Origin: Anthopleura xanthogrammica
Taxonomy: Eukaryota; Cnidaria; Anthozoa; Actiniaria; Actiniidae
DNA: 64,000 bases
Direction: 5' to 3'
NCBI GenBank assembly: GCA_964019055.1
Contig: OZ025220.1
Location: 9,762,029 to 9,826,028, forward strand
The translations under genes and the position numbers were made by a program. Positions 37,001-61,400 of this stretch are shown here, piece by piece (the first letter of the stretch is position 1; each line of letters begins with the position of its first letter). The notes below the pieces were generated by a model, which was not told the origin of the DNA, ran no database searches, and saw nothing but the letters and a program-made list of their open reading frames with translations.

Positions 37001-39468
37001 ACTGGAAGGTTGGCATTGCTGATACACCTTGCTTGGCTGCCGTTTCCTGTCAATCAAAATTATGACAAACTATAGAGAATGTTCTTGGTCATTTGATCAA
37101 ATTTATAACCTAAAGGATAATCAAGGGAGGGGTAGTGATAGCGCAATCTCCTCTCACATCTGGAATCACAGGTTCAATTCCTATACTCAGCATCACATGT
37201 AAAACCTTACTTGCTGAACTTCAATTCGATCTGTGAGTTAGCCGTGCCCTGACTTTGATCAGCCCAGAGGTTGTTTCAGGGTTCTATCTGTGAGTTAGCC
37301 AAGCCCTGACTTTGATCAGCCAAGAGGTTATTTCAGGGTTCAATCTGTGAGTTAGCCTAGCCCTGACTTTGATCAGCCCAGAGGTTATTTCAGGGTTCAA
37401 CCTGTGAGTTAGCCATGCCCTGACTTAGATCAGCCCAGAGGTTGTTTCAGGGTTCAACCTGTGAGTTAGCCATGCCCTGACTTAGATCAGCCCAGAGGCT
37501 GTTTCTAGGGTTCAACCTGTGAGTTAGCCATGCCCTGACTTAGATCAGCCCAGAGGCTGTTTCTAGGGTTCAACCTGTGAGTTAGCCATGCCCTGACTTA
37601 GATCAGCCCAGAGGCTGTTTCTAGGGTTCAACCTGTGAGTTAGCCATGCCCTGACTTAGATCAGCCCAGAGGCTGTTTCTAGGGTTCAACCTGTGAGTTA
37701 GCCATGCCCTGGCTTAGATCAGCCCAGAGGTTGTTTCAGGGTTCAACCTGTGAGTTAGCCATGCCCTGACTTAGATCAGCCCAGAGGTTGTTTCAGGGTT
37801 CAATCTGTGAGTTAGCCATGCCCTGACTTAGATCAGCCCAGAGGTTATTTCAGGGTTCAATCTGCGAGTTAGCCATGCCCTGACTTAGATCAGCTCAGAG
37901 GATGTTTCAGGGTTCAATCTGTGAGTTAGTCATGCCCTGACTTAGATCAGCCCAGTTGTTTCAGAATTTGATCTGTGAGTTAGCCATGCCCTGACTTAGA
38001 TCAGCCCAGAGGTTGTTTCAGGGTACTATCTGTGAGTTAGCCATTCCCTGACTTAGATCAGACCAGAGACAGTTTCAGAGTTCAATCGGTGAGTTAGCTG
38101 TGCCCCAAACTTTTGATTTTTCAAAACTGTTTTCCATGCCCTGACAAATTTAAGCTTGAGCTTTATGAAAAATGTAAACTAGATGATCTTCAGGGAAAAA
38201 AAATTATACTTAGACAGGGATGGCAAAAGGAACTAAAAAGTTGTGGGGCTAAAATTGCCAAAATCGCCCAAGCAAGGAAAAAAGGCAAAGTCGCCAAAGA
38301 AATATAAAAAGAAAAAACAGTAAATTGCAATTGGGGAATAGAATTTTGCCTAAAAGAGTGCTCCCCCCCCCCCCCCACCCCAAAAAATTGAATTCTTAAG
38401 TGGGGGGCTCTAGCCCCCTTGCCCCCTCATCGTCAACCTATGTCACATATGATGGCAAGTCTGAGAATTTATCCGAGGACCTTAGCACAAGAGCAAACAT
38501 GTTGTAAAGACAGTACCTGGCATGCGTCAACATCTACTTTCAAGAAAACAACATTTTGGTACTTTCTACTTAATTTCTCAAACTCAGGTGCAATTCTTTG
38601 ACATGGTCCACACCTGATATAGTAAATAAAAGTGAATGAATTAGTGGAAGAATGAAATTGGTGGATGGATAGATGTATAAATGGATGGATGGAGAAATGG
38701 ATGGATGGAGGAATGGATGGATGGATAAATGGATGGATGGATGGATAAATGGATGGATGGATGGATAAATGGATGGATGGATGGATGGATGGATAAATGG
38801 ATGGATGGATGGATGGATGGATGGATAAATGGATGGATGGATGGATGATTAAATGGATGGATGGATGGATAAATGGATGAATGGATGGATGGATGGGGAT
38901 GGATTGATAGATGGATGGATGGATGGGATGGATTGATAGATGGATGAAAGAATGGGAAAATGGGTGAAGAAAAAAAATATACAGTAAATCATTACAAAAT
39001 AAACAAATACAAATTAAGATAACTTGAATAAATTTCATTAGTTGAGAAATTAATTTCAAAATCATCAAGGTTTTTTTCTTCTCGGCAAAAATATTACAAA
39101 TTTTTGCTGAGTCACCTCCTTCAAAATACAATCTTAAACTTTTTCCCTTTCACTTTAATCTAGAAAAGAATTCAAGTAATCAATATGCAGCAAAGAACTT
39201 AAGCCTTTCACTAAAAATCTTACCAACTTTTTTTTCTTGAAAAAAGCCGGCAAAATGTTCAAATTTTTGAACAACATTTTTGAATCACATCAACTTTGCT
39301 TAAGCATTTTTCTTGAAAAAGAATAAGAAATAGCCACAAAAAGTATGGCAGGAATACAAACCATGAAGCAGTGAAGTCCACAACAACTAGTTTTGTTCCT
39401 GCGTTGACTAGTTCTGGTCTAAATAAGGAATCTTCGGAGACGATTTTGACACTGCTGCTAGCCGCCAT
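34043..39468 (-). CDS. TXNL1: Thioredoxin-like protein 1 (thioredoxin + PITH domains)
   Basis: Nine exons on the minus strand join in frame: 39468-39362, 38613-38517, 37046-36876, 36481-36359, 35734-35665, 35234-35141, 35058-34980, 34647-34543 and 34072-34043, giving 291 aa (human 289). Residues 36-40 are WCGPC, the redox-active thioredoxin site, followed by [20 protein letters not shown] with the cis-proline. The PITH domain runs from about residue 125 to 285 ([54 protein letters not shown]). The C terminus GKKGESH is identical to that of vertebrate TXNL1. TXNL1 is a cytosolic redox protein that binds the 19S proteasome. Introns contain CAT/ATC repeats, a 57-bp VNTR and GGAT repeats. The next gene upstream is WDR7, divergently oriented. 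Confidence 0.96.
34100..34425. repeat. (ATC)n simple repeat
   Basis: A degenerate ATC/ACC trinucleotide tract in the last intron of TXNL1. It is open in several frames as poly-His/Ser/Ile, which is not coding. A similar tract fills 35260-35615 in the intron before exon 6. Confidence 0.95.
35260..35615. repeat. (ATC)n simple repeat
   Basis: A degenerate ATC/ATG tract in the TXNL1 intron between exons 5 and 6. Confidence 0.95.
35955..36243. repeat. Foldback MITE (AAGGC-GATTACACAGTG family), copy 1
   Basis: The left end is TTAAGGCAAGATTACACAGT and the right end ATGTAATGGTGCCTTTA. The internal arms repeat GTTGCAACACCAGTTGCATG and CAACTTGTGTCACAATGCCA in inverse orientation. A second copy lies at 54632-54828. 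It is in the TXNL1 intron between exons 4 and 5. Confidence 0.8.
36635..36808. mobile_element. hAT-like MITE (CAGGGCTCAAAATA termini)
   Basis: The termini are CAGGGCTCAAAATA and TATTTTGAGCCCTG. The flanks are GACAA on the left and GGACAA on the right, giving a 5-bp duplication if one extra G is included. The interior is rich in inverted GGTCA/TGACC motifs. It is close to the MITE at 5398-5579. It lies in the TXNL1 intron between exons 3 and 4. Confidence 0.75.
37131..38105 (+). mobile_element. Composite SINE/VNTR element, plus orientation, about 15 VNTR units
   Basis: It starts with a tRNA-like head: TAGTGATAGCGCAATCTC (A-box region) and GGTTCAATTCC (B-box, 37171-37181). A short middle follows (CATCACATGTAAAACCTTAC), then about 15 tandem copies of the 57-bp unit (TCTGTGAGTTAGCCATGCCC, TGACTTAGATCAGCCCAGAG, GTTGTTTCAGGGTTCAA). 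The layout is a SINE fused to a VNTR. It lies in the TXNL1 intron between exons 2 and 3. Confidence 0.7.
38640..38960. repeat. (GGAT)n tetranucleotide repeat
   Basis: GGATGGAT units with AAATGGAT interruptions in TXNL1 intron 1. It is the same unit as the ATCC array at 16130-17047, on the other strand and more degenerate. Confidence 0.95.
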
Positions 39469-40407
39469 CTTGAAATAAAGGAATGAGTCTGCAATTTTGA
39501 TCATTAGCGGTCTATTATAATGCGCATGCGTATAAGCGATTTACTCGTATTAGTAGGGGAGGGGAGGGTGGGGAAGTATTTGTCTGAAGATTTCGAGAAT
39601 AAAATAATATTTTTTGAGAAATGAAGAAACATGGAATAATAAAGAAATGAATGGATTTGAAAACTTGTGCGAAAAATTAAAATTAAAAAGAAAACTGGAA
39701 AAAACTAAAAGAATAAGAGTGTTTTTTATTTTTAATCTAAAATAGTTGAAGTTGTACAACAAAGGATGAATGAATAATAAGTGAAAAAATCAGAAATTTA
39801 TTTTAGAAGTTAGGGACGAAGTCAAAACAATTACGTGACCCGATTTAGAGAGGAGGGGTGGTGTTACCCAGTACCCACCACCTCTGGAAGTGAAATCCTG
39901 GATTTTCTCCTCAAATGTCTCCAAAACTAAAAGTTAAATCGTAAAAATTAATGTACTGTCTGTTTGGATGTATGCTAAACAACGTATTTGTGCATAGATA
40001 TAGTCACTACGGACACTCAGTATCGAACATTTCAACAGGTCTCTGAGGGGGGAGGGGGTATTTACCGGTACCCACCACCTGAATCAATAAAATCGGGTCC
40101 CTATTTTGGACAACTGTTTTGACCTTGTCCCTTTATAATGAAGAAATGATTTTTTTTTTTAAATGTTGAGAAAAAGAAAACTGAAAGAATGAGCACATTG
40201 TGCAGTATTTGTATAAAAAAAATAACCAAAAGATAAACGAGCAAAAAAACGAAGAAATAAGTGCATTTTAAATGTTGCATAAAAATGAAGAATAGAAATG
40301 AGAAATAATAATAAAAAAAATGAGAAAAAAATGAAAAAAAGAGCGCATGCATAATCAGTATTATGTATAACCGCTGTCCAAGTACCGCGGGCTCATGGTG
40401 GTTCAAG
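39469..40407. promoter_or_regulatory. Divergent TXNL1/WDR7 intergenic promoter region with a MITE
   Basis: The start codons of TXNL1 (minus) and WDR7 (plus) are 939 bp apart, so both promoters must lie here. At about 39810-40133 there is an inverted-repeat element. Its left end is AGGGACGAAGTCAAAACA, then GACCCGATTT; its right end is AAATCGGGTCCC, then TGTTTTGACCTTGTCCCT. Each arm contains CCCACCACCT. No TATA box is evident next to either gene. Confidence 0.6.
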
Positions 40408-53992
<13,585 letters not shown>

Positions 53993-54079
53993 ATAATATT
54001 CATATTTATTAGAGATTATTAATTGAAGTATGTACTGTAGAGTATTACAGGGGACGATATCCAACTAAAAGACCTAATC

Positions 54080-54275
54080 ACCCTCATATGTAAATTGCTC
54101 ATTCAAACAATGTGATGTTTACGTGATGTTCCCTGGAGAATTGTTCCTTTATCTTTCTGATATTTATGCGTTCATATATGTGGATATGAAAACAGTATAA
54201 AGAAACAATTCTCCAGGAAACATCATGTAAATATCACGAGGTTTGTATTTACATACAAAGGTGATTTGGTCTATT
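54080..54275. repeat. Foldback MITE
   Basis: Left: AGACCTAATCACCCTCATAT, then GATGTTCCCTGGAGAATTGT. Right: ACAATTCTCCAGGAAACATC, then AAAGGTGATTTGGTCT. It lies just downstream of the WDR7 stop codon. Confidence 0.85.
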
Positions 54276-54276
54276 C

Positions 54277-54484
54277 CAAGGGAAGTTCCAGGAATTTTTG
54301 AGGGGGGGTTCAAACGTATACTAAGCAAAAAATTGAGCTTATTCAATAAAATAACAATAAATTGCTCATCCTTCTGGATCCACTAATGGGATATCATATG
54401 ATAAAGATGCCCTGTATGTTATAAAAGAAAAAAGAAAAGAAAATATTAAGGGGCACCTGGACCCCTCCCCCGGATCTGCCGTTG
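54277..54484. mobile_element. Degenerate hAT-like MITE
   Basis: The left end, CAAGGGAAGTTCCAGG, is a mutated form of the CAGGGGCGGATCCAGG terminus of the element at 9841. The right end carries CACCTGGACCCCTCCCCCGG, then ATCTGCC. The flanks TATTC and AATTC match at four of five bases. It is older than the copy at 9841-10143. Confidence 0.6.
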
Positions 54485-54631
54485 AATTCAAATATCAATG
54501 AATTGTGAAGCCCTAGAAAATATCCATACCTCCATATGGAGGGGAAATGCAATGTCTAAGGGATGACTGGGTCTGATGGGAGGGGATGATATTTAATAAG
54601 TATAAGCTAAACTAACAAGAAAAGCATCCTT

Positions 54632-54828
54632 AAAGGCATGATTACACAGTGATTTTCTCAACAACTTGCCTCACAATGGTATTGCGACACAAGTTGCATG
54701 GAGCACTGCGGCATGCAACCTACAGTGCAATTTGAAAAACCGTTTAAACCCTCTTGCAACATGTGTCACAACGCTGTTGCTAGAGAAGTTGCAGAGAAAA
54801 TGACTTCATGTAATTGTGCCTTTTCAAA
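54632..54828. repeat. Foldback MITE (AAGGC-GATTACACAGTG family), copy 2
   Basis: Left: AAAGGCATGATTACACAGTG. Right: ATGTAATTGTGCCTTT. The internal arms CACAAGTTGCATGGAGCACT and CAACATGTGTCACAACGCTG match copy 1 at 35955-36243. Confidence 0.8.
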
Positions 54829-54949
54829 TTTCAAATAGCTTAAAATTAATAATCATAACATTTTAATGCCTTATAGAAAAGGCTGTATGTTTTACTTTGT
54901 CTTACTCCACATTTTAGAAAACTTTTAGTAAAAATAAATCTTTACCAAA

Positions 54950-55970
54950 TGAATGATGGTGCAATATTTTCCCATTTCAGACCATGTGTCATCTCTTGGA
55001 CATTATTTCTTTCTTTACTAGGAATGCTTTTTCAGCTATGGTGCAATTTTTTGTCTGGTTCTTGGAAACAATTTACCAGGGTTTTTAGCTGGAAATATCT
55101 CTGCAAACGAACCTCTTGTATGGTTCTAGCGAACTGTCCAACTTTTTTCCAGGGTTTTAAGGTGGAAAAGCTTTGCAAATGACCCTCTTGTCTTGTTATC
55201 TAATTTATTTTCAGTGGGTTCGGCTTATGTAAAGTTCGACATTTGTACTGGGCCTAAGGTATTATCAAATAAATAATTACATGCAAATAGCACGTTTCTG
55301 CAAGGACTAGAAGCCAAGGTGGCTCAAGGAAGATTGTCATTTTCAAAGAAAGGAAAAATCAAGCACCAAAAGGCTTGACAAAAAATAAGGGAATGTGAAA
55401 ACTCATGCAAAAAAGTATCACATTATGATGAAAGTGTTTGACGGTCAATGACATTCGTTCCACTACATGTGGAAACCGTAAAACCTCGGAAAACATTTTT
55501 TTTCCACATCCAATAGATCTTAGGAACACATGAAAGTCTCGAAAGTATTAAAGTGTTTGACTATTGGTAGATGGCAAAATGTTTTCCAATTATGAAAAAA
55601 AATCTGTTTTTTTTTTTAAGTATCAGCATAAAATTACTAGATATAAATATAAAAATAAAAATAATTGAATAATAGCTGCAAATTCGGCCTAAAAAAATTC
55701 CTCGATCCGGACAATCCAGTTTAAACCGAAGTCCATTCCAGTCCAGCCATGCTCGGTTCCGGATTTTCCAAAATAAAAAATCTCTCGAAATTCGGAATTT
55801 AGAGGCAGAAATTAAATTCTAGAGGTTGGGCATGTTTTTGCTACATATTAAGATTATCTATACCCTTTCAAAAGCTGAAAGTTCAATGATTTTTTTTTTG
55901 CGATCCAAGATCCAGACAACTGATGTCCAGTCCAATCCCAACGATTCGATTTTTCCTCTGACTGCCAAAT
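54950..55970. other. Intergenic region with no gene
   Basis: It holds one copy of the 80-bp minisatellite unit (54950-55050), then AT-rich unique sequence. No coding exon is supported before the amidinotransferase fragment. Confidence 0.6.
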
Positions 55971-56040
55971 TTTGGCAGTCCTTGAATTTTTTCATCTTGT
56001 AATCCTGTATAATATAATCAACCAACTATCCATATCACAG

Positions 56041-56253
56041 GTTACTAACTACATGGGTATCGAGTGGATGTCTCGTCACCTTGGCAACCAGTATAACATA
56101 CACACCATCTCCTTCAAGGATCCTAACCCCATGCATATTGATGCAATCTTCAATATCATTGGTCCAGGGCTTGTTTTGTCCAACCCTGACAGACCTTGTC
56201 ATCAGATAGACATGTTCTATAAAGCAGGTTGAAAAGTGGTCCAACCACCCACC
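56041..56253 (+). pseudogene. Orphan exon of glycine amidinotransferase (GATM) with in-frame stop
   Basis: The plus strand reads [20 protein letters not shown], then [20 protein letters not shown] and [16 protein letters not shown]. This is almost identical to the catalytic core of L-arginine:glycine amidinotransferase, the mitochondrial first enzyme of creatine synthesis, including the active-site DPNPMHID. After KAG a TGA (56230-56232) stands where the family has Trp, and homology resumes briefly (KVVQPPT) before being lost. An acceptor-like CACAG precedes it. I found no other GATM exon nearby, so this is a fragment of a duplicated gene or a single retained exon. The high identity implies a recent origin. 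Confidence 0.8.
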
Positions 56254-56797
56254 TCAGGCTAGGGCCTTAGCAGTTATCATGAACCATTCAAATATTTAAA
56301 AAAGTGGTTTATTTTATAGTTTGTGTATTATAAATTATAGGATTACCATGATGGTATGCCTCAAGGCATTATTAATTTCCCCAATAATTAACTCCCCCAC
56401 CCCCAGTATCTACACCCTCAGCCATTAAGCTCTATCATTCACAACCCGTCATTATGGTCCCAAGGACCATGCTACAAGACATATTTTACACTCCCTAAAC
56501 TTAGCTGATAAAAAACTCTTTTGAATCTAAAAAGCTTAACTCTGAATGAATAGACCTGCAAAATTATTACATTGTAATAATAAAGTTGAATTTATCTATA
56601 AATTATTGTGAATCGAAAATTTGTTGTCTTCTGGTAGCTGGGGGCAAGGCACCAAATTACACTATTTCAGAATTCTCTGAATTCATTCTTCTTAATCTTT
56701 GAAATTCTTGGTAATGACTGTTAGCCATGGTAACATGTTTGTAAAAAGGAAATTAAATCAAGGAAAATTTTCATTTTTTTAGATATTGAAAAAATTA

Positions 56798-58248
56798 TTA
56801 CTTTTTCTTTTTCTTCTTCCCTGTAGATTTAACGGAATATCTTCTAGTTCCATAGAATTTCCGTGCTTCTTCTCTTTCTTCTTCTGTGATTGATGTGTCA
56901 TCCACAACTAGCAGGTTGGCCAAATGGCTTATAACATAATACCTAGAGGACAAGGATATTTTTTTACATGTTGATAGGTGACTACAGTACTGTGTATTAT
57001 AGTGTACCTCTGGGCTGATCTAAGTTAGGGCATATTGCCTAACGCACAGATTGAACCCTGAAACAACCTCTCGGCTGATCTAAGTCAGGGCACAGCTCTA
57101 GCTCACATATTGAATTGGAATTGAGCACATTGGGTTTTGCAGAGGTAGCAAAACCAGAGAACCTGGAGAAAAAGAGAGGAAAATCTCCTGACCAGCAATC
57201 TGAACCAGAAAATTCAGAGTTGAGGTGAGTGTATTTACTGCTACACTAGCTTCAACTCAGAACCCCTTTCCCTACACTTTGTTCCCCACTATTTGTTCAC
57301 ACAAATCCCCTTATACTGTAAAGTCTTTACCTGTGAACTGATGGCTTACCTATAATCCTTATATTGTTGGTATGTCCCTCCATTAAAATAGCTTGGTGCA
57401 GCATGATTATGCATCATGCTGAAATACTTCAGGTTTGGGAAATTCTTCGACACGCTTTCAATGAACACGCTGAGGTTGGTGATGTTATTGTGATTGACCC
57501 AAAGTGTTTCAAGTTGTTCAACGGGAGTGAATTGAACCCGTGATGTAATGTTATTGTTGTCGAGAACAAGGGTTTTAAGGTTCTCAAACTCTTGCAAAAA
57601 TTTCATATCACTGTTGCACAGATGGCATTAAGGAAAACACACACATCTATACTTGGCAATTTGAACAATGTACACACCATTAATGCTCTTCATCCCTGTT
57701 GTAGATGGTTAATACTGAGAGGGGGAGGGGTGGTACAGATTGTGTCACCCCATGTTCAAAACTCCAACTTCTAAAATGCAAAAATTATGCAATATAATAT
57801 CAAACTTTATCGAACAATAGGTTTTGTTCGTTTGCGTTGCATTCGGCGCATGTGGAATTCAACGTCTAAAACGGGCCCTAGAATTACTTAAATATTTAGA
57901 ACATTGTATTTACTAGTTATTTATTTATATGTGATTTTAATAGAGTTTTAGTATAGTGTCCCCAATTAGTGATCTACTCGTGGACTGCTAGCTAGGAGAC
58001 TAGACACTCAAATAAGGTTGTTATTATTATATGCTTTAAGGTTCATTTCCGGTTTGAAAAGAGCCATGTTCAGTGCATGTTATAGAACAATAAAAACTCA
58101 AATCCCAACAAAAAGGATACATCAGCTTGTTATGGCTTAAGTCTAGTTCTCTGACTTCTTTTCTGTGCTGTTCGATCAGCTGACGTGGAAAAATAGTCAG
58201 TTCTTGGTACGCCAGTGATAGTCTTCCATCTTGTAATTTCTTTGCCAT
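56798..58248 (-). CDS. Leucine-rich repeat protein, LRMDA-like
   Basis: Three exons on the minus strand join in frame: 58248-58121, 57610-57350 and 56942-56798, giving 177 aa. The N terminus MAKKLQDGRLSLAYQELTIF is followed by leucine-rich repeats: VRELDLSHNKL, LKTLVLDNNNITS, LETLWVNHNNITNLSVFIES and LKYFSMMHNHAAPSYF. It then has a YKDYRYYVISHLANLLVVDD cap, EEEREEARKFYG and a Lys-rich end. The order of LRRs, the YxxYR-Y-VI-LxNL-x-LD cap and the EREEA motif match LRMDA (C10orf11), a melanocyte-differentiation protein in vertebrates that acts in Rab-linked organelle transport. In an invertebrate the role is unknown. The start is the first ATG of the frame. The divergent neighbour CEP20 starts 241 bp away. 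Confidence 0.8.
57005..57115 (+). repeat. 57-bp VNTR unit, 2 copies, with composite-element flank
   Basis: Two units of the GCTGATCTAAGTCAGGGC type are followed by ATTGAATTGGAATTGAGCAC and CCAGAGAACCTGGAGAAAAA. It lies in an intron of the LRMDA-like gene. Confidence 0.75.
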
Positions 58249-58488
58249 TTTCACATCAAAATCGTCTGCGATTTTCTTCGCGATGCATTAATCCAACCAC
58301 ACAGCAGAAAATCTTATAAAACACATTACAGAAAGCGCAATCAAAAAAGTTTAAGTACCAAAAATCTTTATCTGAAAATTGTATGTGAGCAAAGATCTTT
58401 ACGTAAGCAGACGATTCAGCTGATGGCAATTTCTGCCAGGCGTTTCTGATATATAGAGAGAGACTGGGAGGAAGCGCCAAGATTCAAA
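58249..58488. promoter_or_regulatory. Bidirectional promoter between LRMDA-like gene and CEP20
   Basis: Only 240 bp separate the two start codons, which point away from each other. Both promoters and both 5' leaders must fit here. There is no clear TATA box. The start of CEP20 is preceded by AAGATTCAAA and followed by GGCGACC. Confidence 0.7.
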
Positions 58489-61400
58489 ATGGCGACCGCA
58501 GAAGAACTGAAAGAAGGTGAGAAAGAGCTTTGTTTTTTTTTGCGATTTTTAGCGATCAGAAATAACCTTTATTCTCGAAAATGAAAGGATTATTAGTTTG
58601 TTAATCTATGTTTGTGATTTTGAAAGTTTTGAGTTCTAAAGTTATTTTTATAGGACATTTTTTGACAAAATGTAAGTGTTAGTTTTGTTTACAAATTATT
58701 TGTTTTTTGTTGTCACTGTTATTACGTTCTTGTTGGACTTATGATTCCCCTTAAAATCGTTTGAATTTGTAATGAAATGCACGTGTGAGAGTTACCTAAA
58801 TAGATGTATGAAAATTGACATGTATTGAAACGAGCAGTCACCAATGATAAAGGCTTTGGTTCATGCTGATTTAATATATGCTTACCTAAGTATGGGAATG
58901 ATGGTGGTGCTGATATATGATGATAGTGAGGATGATAATGATGATGCTGATGATGGTGTTGATGATATATGATGATGCTGATGATGGTTATTTAATAATG
59001 GTGATTATTATATATAATGATAGTGATGATATATGATGATGGTGATGGTGATGATGATGGTGATCAGTTAATTAGATGGTGATGATGATGCATGATGGTG
59101 ATGATAATAATATATATTATAATTTTAAGGTTTAGTGATGCTTAAAGTAATTGTTTTTCATTTGATGATAACAAAAAAAAACAGTTCTCAAAGAAACCCT
59201 TGAAAACCAAGGTGTGCTTGGTCAAATACGAGCACGGATCAGAGCTGAAGTCTTTAATGCCTTAGATGACCAGGTGAGATACACTGTTGAATGTTGCTTT
59301 GATAAATGTACATCAACTGACATATGACAGTCAATACACTTGTGACCCTCTGTGTGAATGTCTATGATTGAGATGGGCTACCAGTTGGCTCAGTACTAGT
59401 TGATTGAGCACTGGTCTATTGTGCGGGAGGTCATGGGTTCAAATCCCCATAGCTTTGGCTCACACTAAGGTCCTTAAAATATCTGAGTGGAAGGTGCTGC
59501 CTTTACCCTAAAAATATCTGCAAGTGTTGGTCCATCTGTGGCTGGAAACCATGACCTTCTGCACAACAGTGGTCATCCGAGCCACTTGAAAGTCTAACCA
59601 TTTGTAGATATAATTACAGAGGCAGTTAGCATTTTCTACACAGATATTTTAAGACTCTGAGTGTTGATGGCTTGAACCCACAACATTCTGACAGTGCCCA
59701 ACCAACTGAGTCAACATGAGGTGGTGTATAAGGCTATATATTTCTTTCTTTCAGACAGAGCCAAGACCAACACTCTCCAATGAAAACATGCTTATTAATG
59801 AGCTTATCAGAGAATACCTTGAGTTCAACAAATATAAATACACTCAGTCTGTGTTTCTGACAGGTAATTTGTTATGTTGCTACTGATATTTTTTATAAGC
59901 TGCTGTATATGTAGTGCAAGGCTTTTGATTGGGCTACCTGTGTTGAATAAAACCAACAGAGATTGAGACTGTTGTCTCCCCAGTACTTTTTGATGTGGAC
60001 ACAGGGAGCCAAAAATAGTTTAAACAGAAAAATTAAGTTGTTCACTGGGAACAAAAGTCATAGCTGTGAAAATCCACATGGAGCCCAATCAATATATTTT
60101 CCACCTAGATAAACATTCAAAAGTTTACTATATGTGTTTATTATATACGTTAAATAGTATGTATACTTTGATTGGTTGAGAACTGTGCATTATTAGTGAA
60201 CAGAGCACATTTGTTTTCTCATGCTAACGTCACTTCATGTGTGCTTTATTACTGTACAGAGCATGGAAAAAGCTGTTTTGTCTGTTAAATATGCTTCGTA
60301 TGAAGTGTCCCATTCACTTTCTTTCTTTCATTCATTTTTCATTAGAAACTGGACAACCAAGAGACCCTATCGACAGGAAGTTTCTCACCCAGGAGCTGAA
60401 CATATCAGAGGATCATGCTACAGCTTCAACGTAAGAAAGATTTTTTCAGCTAATGTCATATTTTGTAAAAATCCAGAAATATTGAAACAATACTACACAA
60501 TATACCACACTCAGAACCTCCCACCCCTTTGAAATACCAATCCCCCTCAATGGGGGAGGTATTGATATTTTCTGGAACTGCGCAATATAGACCCCTCGCA
60601 GCCCTTCATAATGCAGCTCAATTTGGAGGACAAAACTATAGTTTTCAAATTTCAATTCTCAGGAGATTGGAAATCTTTTGTTTTGTCCTCCAAATTGCAC
60701 TGTTTTGACATCACATGCAAGGGGTCTATACCCTCTTCAGACCCTCCCTATCCAAGACCCTACCAACCTTAAGCACCCTAATCCCTCCCTTTCCCCCTTA
60801 GAAACTTGTGTTACCATAGAAACTAATTATTCTTCCCATACTCTTGTGATTCAAGGCCCCTTTTGTATGGAATAATGGCACATTTTCTGCAAGGTTCCCA
60901 CAAAGAATCCAAAACCAGTAGACAACAACAACAGGCTGGACAAAGAACAAGTTCCAGAGAAGGATGTAAGACATGAACCGTAAAATTTTAAACTAGGTTT
61001 TGATGGACGTCAATCATGACATTTCCATGACAATGTTAGAGAACACATTGATTGACATCAACCAACTACCACCCATTCAATCCCCGGCCAGACCCACACT
61101 CAGGGCCTTAAAATATCTGAGTAGAAGGTGCTACCTTTGCTCTAAAAATATTTGCAAATGGTTAGACCTTCGCCGTGGCTCAGGTGACCATGAAAAATGG
61201 CGGTCCCATCTCATATCGAGAATCAAATACGATTTTGCGTTACGTTGCCTGCACACGACATTTCGCGTGATGTCCTGAGAGTATGTTTTGCTTGAGGTGA
61301 GTGAGAATCGTAAGTTACCGTGACTGCTAAAAGGCTTCCGATCTGGGCCAATCATAATGCACAAGAACCGAACCATCCAATCCCAGTGCTTGATTTAGAG

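Noticed and set aside
37225..38105. Regularly spaced direct repeats resembling a CRISPR array
   Set aside because: The whole 57-bp unit repeats with no unique spacers, in the intron of an animal gene.
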